NCBI GenBank assembly: GCA_964466195.1
Contig: CAYXMQ010000004.1
Span: 113,618-177,617, forward strand
Length of the DNA stretch: 64,000 bases
Direction: 5' to 3'
From: PFJX01 sp964466195
GTDB taxonomy: Bacteria > Pseudomonadota > Gammaproteobacteria > Burkholderiales > Thiobacillaceae
This document shows, piece by piece, positions 45,101 to 54,200 of this stretch (position 1 is the stretch's first letter; each line of letters starts with the position of its first letter). The position numbers were made by a program, and so were the translations under genes. The notes below the pieces were generated by a model that was given only the letters and a program-made list of their open reading frames with translations, was not told the DNA's origin and ran no database searches.

Positions 45101-46597
45101 TCAGAAGCTCATGTTTAATCTGGCCGCCACGGAATTCTCAGCATAATCACCCGTCGGCTGGTTGGACTGCCGCTCCTGATGGCGCACTTCCAGACTGCCT
45201 GAAACCTTGCCCTGAAATTTCTGCGTCGCAATCAGGCCGATACTCCAGAGGTCATCCTGGCGCCCGGCCAGACTGGCATTCGCTTGTGACATCCTGCCGT
45301 TCAGCGTGAAGGTAGTATTCGCCGCCGGCCGCAGACTCCACGATGCCTGTATGCCGCGCGTCGTATCCGTTTCCCCGCCATTCTGGAACGCCCGCTGGTT
45401 GTTAAAGAGGCTCAGGTTCCAGGTATTGCGGCGCAAGGTGTAGCTGACCGTACCAATCAGGTTCTTGGACAGGTAGGTGCCATTGTTTTGCGTCTGGCTG
45501 AATACCGGGATACAACTCGGATCCGGGGGCAAGGTTCCTATTGGGCAGAGATAGCCGGCGAAGTTGGTGAATTGCTGCTGAGTCGTCGTCAAGTCGTCCT
45601 GATAGACCAGACTCCAATTGGAATGTCGGCTACGGTGGCTCAAATTGAGCGCATAACTTCTGCCATAGGCCCGCTTGGAGGAAGACGCCCTAATCGTGGT
45701 GCGAAGAGTGGGATTGAGCGTCACGCTACCACTCAGGAAATTGCCATTGTCGGACTGGTTGTACAACGCATCCATGGAAATTCGCCGACTCGGTGCATAG
45801 AACCCGCCAATACCGTAGGAAGAGTAATCCCGCACACGAGCGCTGGCGCCGACGAAATCATGCTTTTCCATACTGGCCTGGGCCAGCAGGCCGAAGTTAC
45901 GGCTCAACTGGTAACGCGCATTGGCGGAAGCTCTCTCACTGCCGCTATTTGCCGCTCGGCTGTTATTGGTATCCGATTTGCCGTAACTGGCACCCCAAGT
46001 AAGCGGGAAAAAGTCGTTGCCGCTGACGGCGCTCAGTCGATATCGCGTGCTTCCGCTGTCCGACACGGAAGAGTCGCCAATGAACACTTCATCACGCGTT
46101 AACCGCGCTTCCACGGTGGCCACGGACCCAAAGCGGTGCTTCAAATAAGGGCTCAGGCTATAGGAACCGACAGAAGTGGTATTGCCAATCCCGACCGCAT
46201 CCCCCAAACCACCTGCATCAGCCAGATTCAGGAGTTCCTGTGAGATACGCGCCGACGAGTCGAGATAAAACCAGTCTTTCACCAACTCCGCATTCGCTCG
46301 GCCATTCAGGTTGTGTCGAATTTTATTGCGTTCGGAATCGTTCGCATAAAGCAGGCCCTGCAGGCCGTAATCCACATTGACCTTGAGTCTGGGGGCATCC
46401 CGCCCTATCGAGATACGCGGCGAAATCGTAGTTATCCAATCGGACTGCTCCAGGCCGCTGCCGGCCAAGTTCACATTGTCCGAATAGCGTTCCGATAGGC
46501 TGACGCTCGGCACGATTTTCCAGTCGCCACCCGAAGCCAGCGTGGAGACTAGACAACCCAGCAGTAAAAGCCGCTTACTGCTTGCCGTACTCGCCAT
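45101..46597 (-). CDS. XrtA system-associated outer membrane beta-barrel protein
   Basis: 498 residues. Signal peptide (MASTASSKRLLLLGCLVSTLASG), then repeated amphipathic beta-strands with alternating hydrophobic residues and a closing strand ending in phenylalanine (NSVAARLNMSF), the C-terminal signal of outer-membrane barrels. Homologues sit next to XrtA ATPase and kinase genes and may form the export pore. The start is uncertain: four in-frame ATGs (46630, 46618, 46606, 46597) fall in the Tyr-Gly repeat DNA of the overlapping kinase gene. The last was chosen as it directly precedes the signal peptide. Two bases separate its stop from the ATPase gene. Confidence 0.85.
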   Translation of the reverse strand: MASTASSKRLLLLGCLVSTLASGGDWKIVPSVSLSERYSDNVNLAGSGLEQSDWITTISPRISIGRDAPRLKVNVDYGLQGLLYANDSERNKIRHNLNGRANAELVKDWFYLDSSARISQELLNLADAGGLGDAVGIGNTTSVGSYSLSPYLKHRFGSVATVEARLTRDEVFIGDSSVSDSGSTRYRLSAVSGNDFFPLTWGASYGKSDTNNSRAANSGSERASANARYQLSRNFGLLAQASMEKHDFVGASARVRDYSSYGIGGFYAPSRRISMDALYNQSDNGNFLSGSVTLNPTLRTTIRASSSKRAYGRSYALNLSHRSRHSNWSLVYQDDLTTTQQQFTNFAGYLCPIGTLPPDPSCIPVFSQTQNNGTYLSKNLIGTVSYTLRRNTWNLSLFNNQRAFQNGGETDTTRGIQASWSLRPAANTTFTLNGRMSQANASLAGRQDDLWSIGLIATQKFQGKVSGSLEVRHQERQSNQPTGDYAENSVAARLNMSF

Positions 46598-47555
46598 AGC
46601 CGCCATAGCCGTATCCATAGCCGTAGCCATAGTAGTCACCACCCATAGAACGGGAGGGCGCCTTGTTGAGCAGCAGCCCGACATGTTCACAATCACTCAG
46701 ATGCGCCAGCGCATCCTTTACCGCCTCCTGCGGTGTCCGTTCCGCTTCGACCACGAAAACAATCTGCCCCATGTAACTCGCCAGCACCGTCGCTTCGCTG
46801 GTCGCCAGAATAGGCGGGCAATCGAAAATGATGATCCGGTCCGGGTAGCGGCTAGAAATATCCTGCACGAAATCCTTCATGGCGGAACTGGCCAGCAATT
46901 CCGTCGCATGCGCAAAGCTTCGGCCCGCTGGCAACACGGTGAGCTTGGCGATATCGGTCTTGATCAGCGCATCGGACAGCTCCACATTCGGATCCCGCAG
47001 CACGTCCAGCAGGCCTTTGTTCGCCTCCAGACCCAGGTAGCGAACCACGGAGGACTTGGTCACGTCGGCATCCACCAGCAGCACCGTACTTTCCAGTTCG
47101 GTCGCCATGCTGATCGCCAGATTGATGGCCGTGAAAGACTTGCCCTCCCCTGGGATGGAACTGGTGACCATGATCAGATTGCCATTCGGAACGGGCGGGT
47201 TGCCGCCGTGACCAAATGCATTGATCAACAATGGGCGTTTGATCAAGCGGTATTCCTCGGCGATCTTGCTGCGCCCCGCATCCGGCGTCAGCGCGCCGGC
47301 CAGTTTCAAGCGCGCCAGATCCACCGTGCCACGCTGACTGCCGACGATCGTGGCCGGACCGTCCTCATCGGAAAAAGCCTGTCGCTGTCTGACCGATTCA
47401 GGTGGCCGCTGGAAAGAAGCTTCGGCTTTCTCGATCGCCGCTTCGATCAGATTGCCCTCATCGGACTTATCCGCAGGACGCAGTGATGAATGAATGGCCG
47501 AAACCGGCGGTTCTGAATTTCCCAGCTTGCCAGCTGCGCGTTCGATGATGCTCAT
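46575..47555 (-). CDS. XrtA-associated CpsD/CapB-family tyrosine kinase
   Basis: 326 residues. BY-kinase motifs: Walker A SSIPGEGKS near residue 132, Walker A' LLVDADVTKSS near residue 160, Walker B IIIFDCPPIL near residue 246. The C-terminal about 20 residues hold eight tyrosines alternating with glycine, the expected autophosphorylation cluster. The start at 47555 has AGGAGG 4 bases upstream. With the chain-length protein 13 bases upstream it makes a split Wzc-like pair that sets polymer length. The Tyr-Gly tail is encoded by a tandem hexamer (see findings) and overlaps the next gene. Confidence 0.9.
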   Translation of the reverse strand: MSIIERAAGKLGNSEPPVSAIHSSLRPADKSDEGNLIEAAIEKAEASFQRPPESVRQRQAFSDEDGPATIVGSQRGTVDLARLKLAGALTPDAGRSKIAEEYRLIKRPLLINAFGHGGNPPVPNGNLIMVTSSIPGEGKSFTAINLAISMATELESTVLLVDADVTKSSVVRYLGLEANKGLLDVLRDPNVELSDALIKTDIAKLTVLPAGRSFAHATELLASSAMKDFVQDISSRYPDRIIIFDCPPILATSEATVLASYMGQIVFVVEAERTPQEAVKDALAHLSDCEHVGLLLNKAPSRSMGGDYYGYGYGYGYGGYGEYGKQ

Positions 47556-47568
47556 ATCGCCTCCTGGC

Positions 47569-49107
47569 TTATGCCGCCGGTGAAAGGACAAGGTAGTAGA
47601 TCATCTGGGCAAGCAACGCCAAGATGAGTCCGCCGCCCCCTGCCGTAAAGATCAGATTCGAACGTCGTTTGCGACGACGCGCCACATCGGTCTCGATCAT
47701 GCTGACCGTGCCGAGCAGCGGATACGAAGTCAAGTCAAGCAATTGGCGGCGACTTTCGACGCTTGGGCGCAATTGAGTAAGCAGGAATGCGAGGGCCAGC
47801 CCCAAACCGATGCCTCCCAATGGCACTGCAGCCACCAACAACGGCCGATTCGGCCACGCCGGCTTGCTGGGGACGCGGGGCGGATCGATCACCCGGAATT
47901 CGACCACATCGGTTTTGCTTTCCACTTCGCCGGAAAGCGCCGCCGTCTCACGCTTCGCCAGCATGCTGGCGTAATTGCCCCTGTAAACCTCATAGTCACG
48001 CATCATCTGCGTAAACTCATTCTCGATCAGCGGCACACGATCCACGGATCGAGACAGCTCGTTTCGTTTGTTCTGTATCTGCGCAACTCGTGTTTTCAGC
48101 GAAGCCATATTGGCATCGGCCTCGGCGATCGCTATCGAGAGCTGCTGGTAGACCGGATTCTGCGCTTTGATCGCCCCCTTGGGCTGCGCCTTGATCGCCT
48201 CCTCTTCCTGTTTCTTCTGATCCTGCAGACGCGCAATCAACTGCTTCGTGCGCGTAATTTCAGGGTGCAGGTCGGTGTAGCGCAAACGCAAATTATCGAC
48301 CTGCGTTTGCAGCGCCGCGATACGTCCATCCAGCGCCGAACTGACCGTCCCTCCCGGCATGGGCATGCTCAACACTTCCTCTTGATCGTCCAGTTGCTGC
48401 TGCAATTGTTTCTTGCGGTTACTGGCCTCTTCCAATTCAAGCTTGGCTTGTTCGAGCGCCAAGCTCGTCTCATTCAATTTGGCGTAGAAATTGCCGCCCT
48501 GGCCCGGCATCGTGCCGATGTTGCGCCGCTTGAATTCCTCCAACTGCTTTTCTTTTTCGAGCAGTTTGGCTTCATAGGCCTTGAGTTGATCGTCGATGAA
48601 TTTCTGAGTATTGGAGATGTCCTTGCGTGCCCCGCCCAGACTGCTTTCGGTGAAGATCGTCAACAACGACTGGACGACTCGCTTGGCCAGTTCCGGACTC
48701 GTGTTCTGGTAGCTGATGGTATAGAGATTCTCGCGATCGCTGCCTTGCAAACTGATCGCCGCAGCCAGACCGGAATACAGCGCCTCCTGCTGCTGCGGGG
48801 TCTTCGCGCGCAGGTCCAGATCGGTCATGCGCGCGACTTTTTCAAGGTTCGGACGGCTGGCCAGCGTTCGCGTCATCATCGCCACCTGCTGCGAAGTATT
48901 CGGCTGCACCGCCATGCCGGACAGCAAAGGCCGCAACAGCGATTGGGTGTCGACATAAACCCGAGCCTGGGCTTGATAACGATTTTCCAGAAAATAAACG
49001 TAGGCCCAACCCACCAGCGAAACAGTCCAGGCAGTCGCCATGATGACCCAGCGTCTTCGCCAAATTGCGCGGGCATAGCTCAATACCTGCTCTACGGCTT
49101 CATTCAT
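47569..49107 (-). CDS. XrtA system polysaccharide chain-length determinant (Wzz/PCP-like)
   Basis: 512 residues. Transmembrane helix 1 is at about 20-38, helix 2 near residue 425 (LLVAAVPLGGIGLGLALAFLL in two parts), and a last hydrophobic helix near the C-terminus. Long coiled-coil helices cover about residues 165-370, rich in Gln, Glu and Lys. The proline-rich VPSKPAWPNRP precedes helix 2, as in polysaccharide co-polymerases. Ribosome site AGGAG is 9 bases before ATG. It works with the adjacent kinase and export lipoprotein to define chain length and gate export. Confidence 0.9.
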   Translation of the reverse strand: MNEAVEQVLSYARAIWRRRWVIMATAWTVSLVGWAYVYFLENRYQAQARVYVDTQSLLRPLLSGMAVQPNTSQQVAMMTRTLASRPNLEKVARMTDLDLRAKTPQQQEALYSGLAAAISLQGSDRENLYTISYQNTSPELAKRVVQSLLTIFTESSLGGARKDISNTQKFIDDQLKAYEAKLLEKEKQLEEFKRRNIGTMPGQGGNFYAKLNETSLALEQAKLELEEASNRKKQLQQQLDDQEEVLSMPMPGGTVSSALDGRIAALQTQVDNLRLRYTDLHPEITRTKQLIARLQDQKKQEEEAIKAQPKGAIKAQNPVYQQLSIAIAEADANMASLKTRVAQIQNKRNELSRSVDRVPLIENEFTQMMRDYEVYRGNYASMLAKRETAALSGEVESKTDVVEFRVIDPPRVPSKPAWPNRPLLVAAVPLGGIGLGLALAFLLTQLRPSVESRRQLLDLTSYPLLGTVSMIETDVARRRKRRSNLIFTAGGGGLILALLAQMIYYLVLSPAA

Positions 49108-49146
49108 CCCTGATATCTCCTGCCCGGATTGATCGCGTAACGGTTG

Positions 49147-49752
49147 TTAGAACAGACTTTCCGGAATAATCAGGACATCGCCCGGCCGCATGTCAACGTT
49201 GGCGGAAATATCGCCATCCTTGATCAGATCATCGATTCGAACGCCAAACTGCTGCGGCTTGCCGTCCACGACCCGCAGGATGCTGGCTCGGTTACCGGCC
49301 GCGAACTCCGTAATGCCGCCGACGGCGATCATCAGATCAACCAGTGACATCTGCTCGCGATAATTGAGCGCCTGCGGCTTGGCCGCCTCGCCGAGCACCC
49401 GGATCTGCTGGCTGAACGGGCCGACCCCGCCCCCCACGCTCACTGTCACGACCGGATCCTGAATGTAACGAGAAAGCACTTTTTCGATCTCTCTGGCCAA
49501 TTGCGTCGGCGTCTTGTTGCTCGCCGGCAAATCTTCCGCCAGATTCATCGTGATCTTGCCGTCAGGCCGAATAGGGAAGGACCCGGAGACTTCCGGGTTA
49601 CCCCACACAAACACGTTGACCGAATCGCCCGGGCCCAACAGGTAATACCAGTCAGAGACCTCCGACTTAGCCGGTGCGGGGGGGTAAATCGGTTTGTTGG
49701 CGCAAGCGGACAGCAGGGCAAGCAACAAAACGGGCAAAAAATAGCGCTTCAT
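49147..49752 (-). CDS. XrtA system polysaccharide export lipoprotein (Wza/BexD-like)
   Basis: 201 residues. Lipoprotein signal peptide with lipobox LLSAC (Cys at about residue 16). Then comes the poly_export domain (YLLGPGDSVNVFVWGNPEVSG near residue 36) and a SLBB-like region with IRVLGEAAKPQALNYREQMS. It would form the outer-membrane export channel. The ATG at 49752 has GAGGG about 8 bases upstream. It is the first gene of the XrtA core operon; about 110 bases upstream to 49862 are AT-richer and should contain the promoter, but no clear boxes were identified. Confidence 0.92.
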   Translation of the reverse strand: MKRYFLPVLLLALLSACANKPIYPPAPAKSEVSDWYYLLGPGDSVNVFVWGNPEVSGSFPIRPDGKITMNLAEDLPASNKTPTQLAREIEKVLSRYIQDPVVTVSVGGGVGPFSQQIRVLGEAAKPQALNYREQMSLVDLMIAVGGITEFAAGNRASILRVVDGKPQQFGVRIDDLIKDGDISANVDMRPGDVLIIPESLF

Positions 49753-49862
49753 TTGAATTCCCTCACTACTGGTAAATTGAGCGCGGCGGATTATGCCACA
49801 GGGCATGTACGGCTTTTTTTACGAAAACTTGAGCGTTGATTGCACTACGGGATCAATTCGCT

Positions 49863-50117
49863 TCAATCCAACCAGCGCACCAGATAGAACAAGCCGAAAC
49901 CTTCCGATGAGCGCGAGGGACCGGATGCCACGGCCGCGAAATAGCCCTGATCCGGCCGCGCGGCGGCGCGCACCTCGGCTTCTGAGGCGTACAGCGTGAC
50001 GCAGTTCTCCGGGAATCGTTTGCGATTGCCGCGCTTGGGCGCGTAAATCACCACATACCCGGTCAACACCTGCGAAGACTCGGAATCCGAGATCAAACTG
50101 GCAATGGCTTCCGCCAT
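49863..50117 (-). CDS. Conserved-looking small protein of unknown function
   Basis: 84 residues with no signal peptide. Mixed alpha/beta composition (VLTGYVVIYAPKRGNRKRFPENCVTL in two blocks; ASEAEVRAAARPDQGYFAAV). The start ATG shares one base with the stop of the upstream small gene (TGATG), which argues for a real coupled pair. Family not recognised. It lies just ahead of the XrtA operon on the same strand but 110 bases away. Confidence 0.5.
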   Translation of the reverse strand: MAEAIASLISDSESSQVLTGYVVIYAPKRGNRKRFPENCVTLYASEAEVRAAARPDQGYFAAVASGPSRSSEGFGLFYLVRWLD

Positions 50118-50401
50118 CAGTTCAATTTCTTTCCGGGCGGCACAAACTGCAAGGTTTTGGCCGCCGGCTCCTCATCGGAATAGTGCGGGCGTTCATTACG
50201 CGACAAACTCAAGGTTTCCGCCAACTCGGCCTCGCGCGCCGAAATCAACCCCAAACACATGCGGATGTTTTCAACCGTATCCGGTGAAAACGGGCTAGGC
50301 ATGCCGTCTCTGGGCGCTGCATCGCGCACGATCGAGGTGAGTGTCTTACGCATTGCGCGCATGATCTGCTGCTCTTTGGAAAGTTCTGCTTCGGCGTTCA
50401 T
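50117..50401 (-). CDS. Small protein of unknown function
   Basis: 94 residues, charged and helical (NAEAELSKEQQIMRAMRKTL; AREAELAETLSLSRNERPHY). The ATG at 50401 has AGGAT about 8 bases upstream and was preferred over the longer open frame. Coupled to the next small gene through TGATG. Divergent from mlaA across 176 bases. No family recognised. Confidence 0.5.
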   Translation of the reverse strand: MNAEAELSKEQQIMRAMRKTLTSIVRDAAPRDGMPSPFSPDTVENIRMCLGLISAREAELAETLSLSRNERPHYSDEEPAAKTLQFVPPGKKLN

Positions 50402-50576
50402 GGTCGTATCCTGTTGGGCATTCACGCATGGATTGTCGCCATGGCATTGCTCCAGGGTCAACCGCATGCCCAAAAGGGTTGGACCGGCACTGCCAGATTT
50501 CCGGCACATATGACGCCCGAGCGCCTAAAGTAATAAGCTCTTGCGTCGATAAACCCGCATACCCGAAAAAACCGCT

Positions 50577-51269
50577 ATGCAACCGAAACGTTTTCTGCCT
50601 CTCCTTGCCTGCTTCACACTGTCGGGATGCGCCGTCAATGGCGACCCGCGCGACCCGATAGAACCGGTGAATCGGGCCATCCACAGTTTCAACGAAGGCT
50701 TCGACCGCGCTATTTTAAAGCCGGCAGCACAAGGCTATCAGGCCGTCACTCCTGGCTTCGTGCAAACCGGCGTGCGCAACGTTTTCGCCAATCTGGACGA
50801 TTTCACGGTGCTCGCCAACGACATCCTGCAACTCAAGCTGGAACAGACTACGCACGACTTCCTGCGTCTTTCGTTCAACTCCACGTTGGGCTTCTTTGGC
50901 CTGCTGGATATCGCCTCCGAGATGGGACTGCATAAGCACAACGAAGATTTTGGCCAAACGCTGGGACGCTGGGGCGTCGGTGCAGGACCGTATCTTGTCC
51001 TTCCCTTCATGGGGCCAAGTAACCTGCGCGACTCATTGGGTTTCGCCGTCGACAGCAAACACACTGATCTGGTCCGCAATCATGATCACGTCGCCACCCG
51101 CAACCCGGTGTTGACACTGCGCGTGGTTGGTCGCCGGGCCGACCTACTGGGAGCGAAACAGGCGGTGGATGCCGCTGCGCTCGACAATTACGAGTTCACC
51201 CGCGATTTCTTCCTGGAGCGCCGCAGAGGCCTGATATTCGACGGCAATCCGCCGCGCGAAGACGAATGA
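50577..51269 (+). CDS. mlaA: MlaA (VacJ) outer-membrane lipoprotein
   Basis: 230 residues. Lipobox LSGC with Cys18 after a short signal peptide. Family motifs are DPRDPIEPVNRAIHSFNEGFD near residue 22, FFGLLDIASEMGL near residue 106 and GAGPYLVLPFMGPSNLRDS near residue 135. MlaA removes misplaced phospholipids from the outer leaflet and passes them to the MlaBCDEF system; no other mla genes are in this window. ATG start without an evident Shine-Dalgarno. Confidence 0.92.
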   Translation: MQPKRFLPLLACFTLSGCAVNGDPRDPIEPVNRAIHSFNEGFDRAILKPAAQGYQAVTPGFVQTGVRNVFANLDDFTVLANDILQLKLEQTTHDFLRLSFNSTLGFFGLLDIASEMGLHKHNEDFGQTLGRWGVGAGPYLVLPFMGPSNLRDSLGFAVDSKHTDLVRNHDHVATRNPVLTLRVVGRRADLLGAKQAVDAAALDNYEFTRDFFLERRRGLIFDGNPPREDE

Positions 51270-51279
51270 ACGCAGTGGC

Positions 51280-51837
51280 ATGAGCAAGGCTTTTACGCGG
51301 GAAGAAACGTCCGAGGACGACGAGGAAGCAGTTGGCCTCCCTGCCCTGCCTGCCGGCAGCAAGAACTATATGACCCCGGCCGGGCACGCGCGTATGCAGG
51401 CCGAACTTTCCCAACTCGTGCGGACCGAGCGCCCCAGTGTCGTCAGCATCGTTTCCTGGGCGGCCGGCAATGGTGATCGCTCCGAAAACGGCGACTACAT
51501 CTATGGCAAGAAACGCCTGCGCGAAATCGACCGCCGTATCCGCTTTCTAACCAAACGCCTGGAGAACGCGCAGGTCGTCGACCCGCTCGCGCAAGACCAT
51601 ACTGGCCTCGTATTTTTTGGCGCCACCGTCAGCATCCTCGACGAAACCGGTGCTGAAGCGCGTTACAGCATAGTCGGCCTGGATGAAACCGATCCCGCCC
51701 GCGGCCGCATTTCCTGGATTTCCCCGCTCGCCCGCGCGCTGCTCAAGTCGCGTGTCGGCGACAGCGTGCGCTTCCCCGCGCCAGGCGGCGTGCGTGAACT
51801 GGAAGTCATCGACATAGAGTACAAAACGCTGGATTGA
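51280..51837 (+). CDS. greB: Transcription elongation factor GreB
   Basis: 185 residues. N-terminal coiled coil with GNGDRSENGDYIYGKKRLREI (near residue 65, the tip acidic residues Asp and Glu present), then the FKBP-like domain with GATVSILDETG and GDSVRFPAPGG. YGKKRLREIDRR identifies GreB rather than GreA. It reactivates backtracked RNA polymerase. Starts 10 bases after the mlaA stop. An acidic 20-residue extension precedes the usual N-terminus. Confidence 0.92.
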   Translation: MSKAFTREETSEDDEEAVGLPALPAGSKNYMTPAGHARMQAELSQLVRTERPSVVSIVSWAAGNGDRSENGDYIYGKKRLREIDRRIRFLTKRLENAQVVDPLAQDHTGLVFFGATVSILDETGAEARYSIVGLDETDPARGRISWISPLARALLKSRVGDSVRFPAPGGVRELEVIDIEYKTLD

Positions 51838-51896
51838 GGCAAACTCCGCCCCAGCACGTTTCCGCCATGACGAAACATCCCTAACGAGGCCACGCC

Positions 51897-52529
51897 ATGA
51901 ACGCCATCCGCATTCTGCTCGTCGACGACCACCCGCTGCTCCGTCTTGGTGTGCGTCGCTCCCTGGAAAATGAAACCGGCTTCAGCGTGACGGGCGAATG
52001 CGCCGATCTGGCCAGCGCGCGCGCCTGGTTGAATGAAGGCGGCAAGGCCGATGTGGCGATTCTCGATCGCAGCCTGCCGGATGGCGATGGCCTCGACATC
52101 GCCCCGCTGCTGAAAGCGGCCGGCATGAAAGTCATCGTGCTGACGGTGGAAGACGGCGACGATGAGATTCGCGCCGCCGTGGACGCCGGCGTCGACGGCT
52201 ATTTGTTGAAATCGTCCGATTCCGATCAGATTTCGCAAGCGATCGGCATGGTGCTACAGGATGCCGGCGCATTTCCGCCGCAAGTCGTGCAGAAACTGAC
52301 CCGCGCCAGCGCCGAAGACCCCTTGGCCAAGCTGTCGGTGCGCGAACTGGAAATTGCCGAATACGTCGCCCAGGGCTTCAGCAACAAAGTCATCGGCGGC
52401 AAGCTCAACCTGTCCGACAACACCGTGCGCAACCATCTGGCCAACATCATGCAGAAGCTGAACTACCACAATCGGGTGCAGGTGGCGACGCTGGTGCTGC
52501 AGCATCTGAAGAAAAACAAGCGCAGCTGA
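51897..52529 (+). CDS. Response regulator, NarL/LuxR family
   Basis: 210 residues. Receiver domain (RILLVDDHPLLRLGVR, phospho-acceptor Asp in AILDRSLPDG near residue 58, and a lysine in GYLLKSS near residue 105), followed by a LuxR-type helix-turn-helix (LSVRELEIAEYVAQGFSNKVIG; NTVRNHLANIMQKLNYHNR, each shown as separate blocks). No sensor kinase is adjacent, so the input is unknown. Whether it controls the glycan genes cannot be judged. Starts with ATG 59 bases after greB. Confidence 0.9.
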   Translation: MNAIRILLVDDHPLLRLGVRRSLENETGFSVTGECADLASARAWLNEGGKADVAILDRSLPDGDGLDIAPLLKAAGMKVIVLTVEDGDDEIRAAVDAGVDGYLLKSSDSDQISQAIGMVLQDAGAFPPQVVQKLTRASAEDPLAKLSVRELEIAEYVAQGFSNKVIGGKLNLSDNTVRNHLANIMQKLNYHNRVQVATLVLQHLKKNKRS

Positions 52530-52548
52530 CCCGCCGCCGGCAGCCGGA

Positions 52549-52577
52549 TTCGTAAACCGCCGCGACGCGGCTATAAT
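52549..52577 (+). promoter_or_regulatory. Candidate sigma70 promoter of ahcY
   Basis: A perfect TATAAT at 52572-52577, with a partial -35 TTCGTA at 52549-52554, 17 bases apart. A start about 7 bases downstream falls just before the first riboswitch helix at 52587, which supports the prediction. Confidence 0.6.
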
Positions 52578-52586
52578 CGCCCACCT

Positions 52587-52648
52587 CCGAGGAGCGCTGC
52601 ACGGGTCGCCAGCAATGGCGCCCTTAGGCTCGGTTCAAAACCGCGCTC
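52587..52648 (+). promoter_or_regulatory. S-adenosylhomocysteine (SAH) riboswitch
   Basis: The leader of ahcY has the SAH aptamer architecture. P1 is CCGAG 52587-52591 with CTCGG 52629-52633. The core GGAGCGCTGC is at 52591-52600. A hairpin is formed by GGG plus CGCC (52603-52610) with GGCGCCC (52617-52623). The pseudoknot is GAGCGC 52592-52597 with GCGCTC 52643-52648. Rfam-type SAH riboswitches sit before ahcY in beta- and gammaproteobacteria and switch expression on when SAH accumulates. The bases between 52649 and the GTG at 52737 would form the expression platform; AAGGAG at 52724-52729 is the ribosome site. Confidence 0.85.
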
Positions 52649-52736
52649 ATCTGTCTAAAACCGTGCCGGGCACGGGGCAGCGGATGAGCGAGCACTCAAC
52701 CGCCCCTCCCGGCCACAGTTCAAAAGGAGTTTTACT

Positions 52737-54161
<1,425 letters not shown>

Positions 54162-54170
54162 GGCGACACC

Positions 54171-54197
54171 GTCATGCCGGGCCAGCCCCGGCATGAC
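54171..54197. terminator. Hairpin between convergent ahcY and xerC, likely terminator
   Basis: Perfect 11-bp stem, GTCATGCCGGG 54171-54181 with CCCGGCATGAC 54187-54197, loop of five bases. Lies 9 bases after the ahcY stop and 3 before the xerC stop. No U-run follows on the ahcY side, so termination strength is uncertain; it could serve both directions. Confidence 0.6.
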
Positions 54198-54200
54198 CCC

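Noticed and set aside
46520..46597. Lipobox (LLGC) in the outer-membrane barrel signal peptide
   Set aside because: The residue two before the Cys is Leu, not the usual small residue, and a barrel is expected to use an ordinary signal peptide cut later.
46590..46640. CRISPR-like or satellite repeat
   Set aside because: The hexamer units are explained by the Tyr-Gly coding tail of the kinase; no spacers.
47743..49113. 456-codon plus-strand open frame opposite the chain-length determinant
   Set aside because: Antisense shadow; the minus-strand protein has clear family features and a ribosome site.
49753..49862. Sigma54 promoter for the XrtA operon, expected from PrsK/PrsR control in related systems
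   Set aside because: No TGGCAC-N5-TTGC pattern with correct spacing could be found in this gap.
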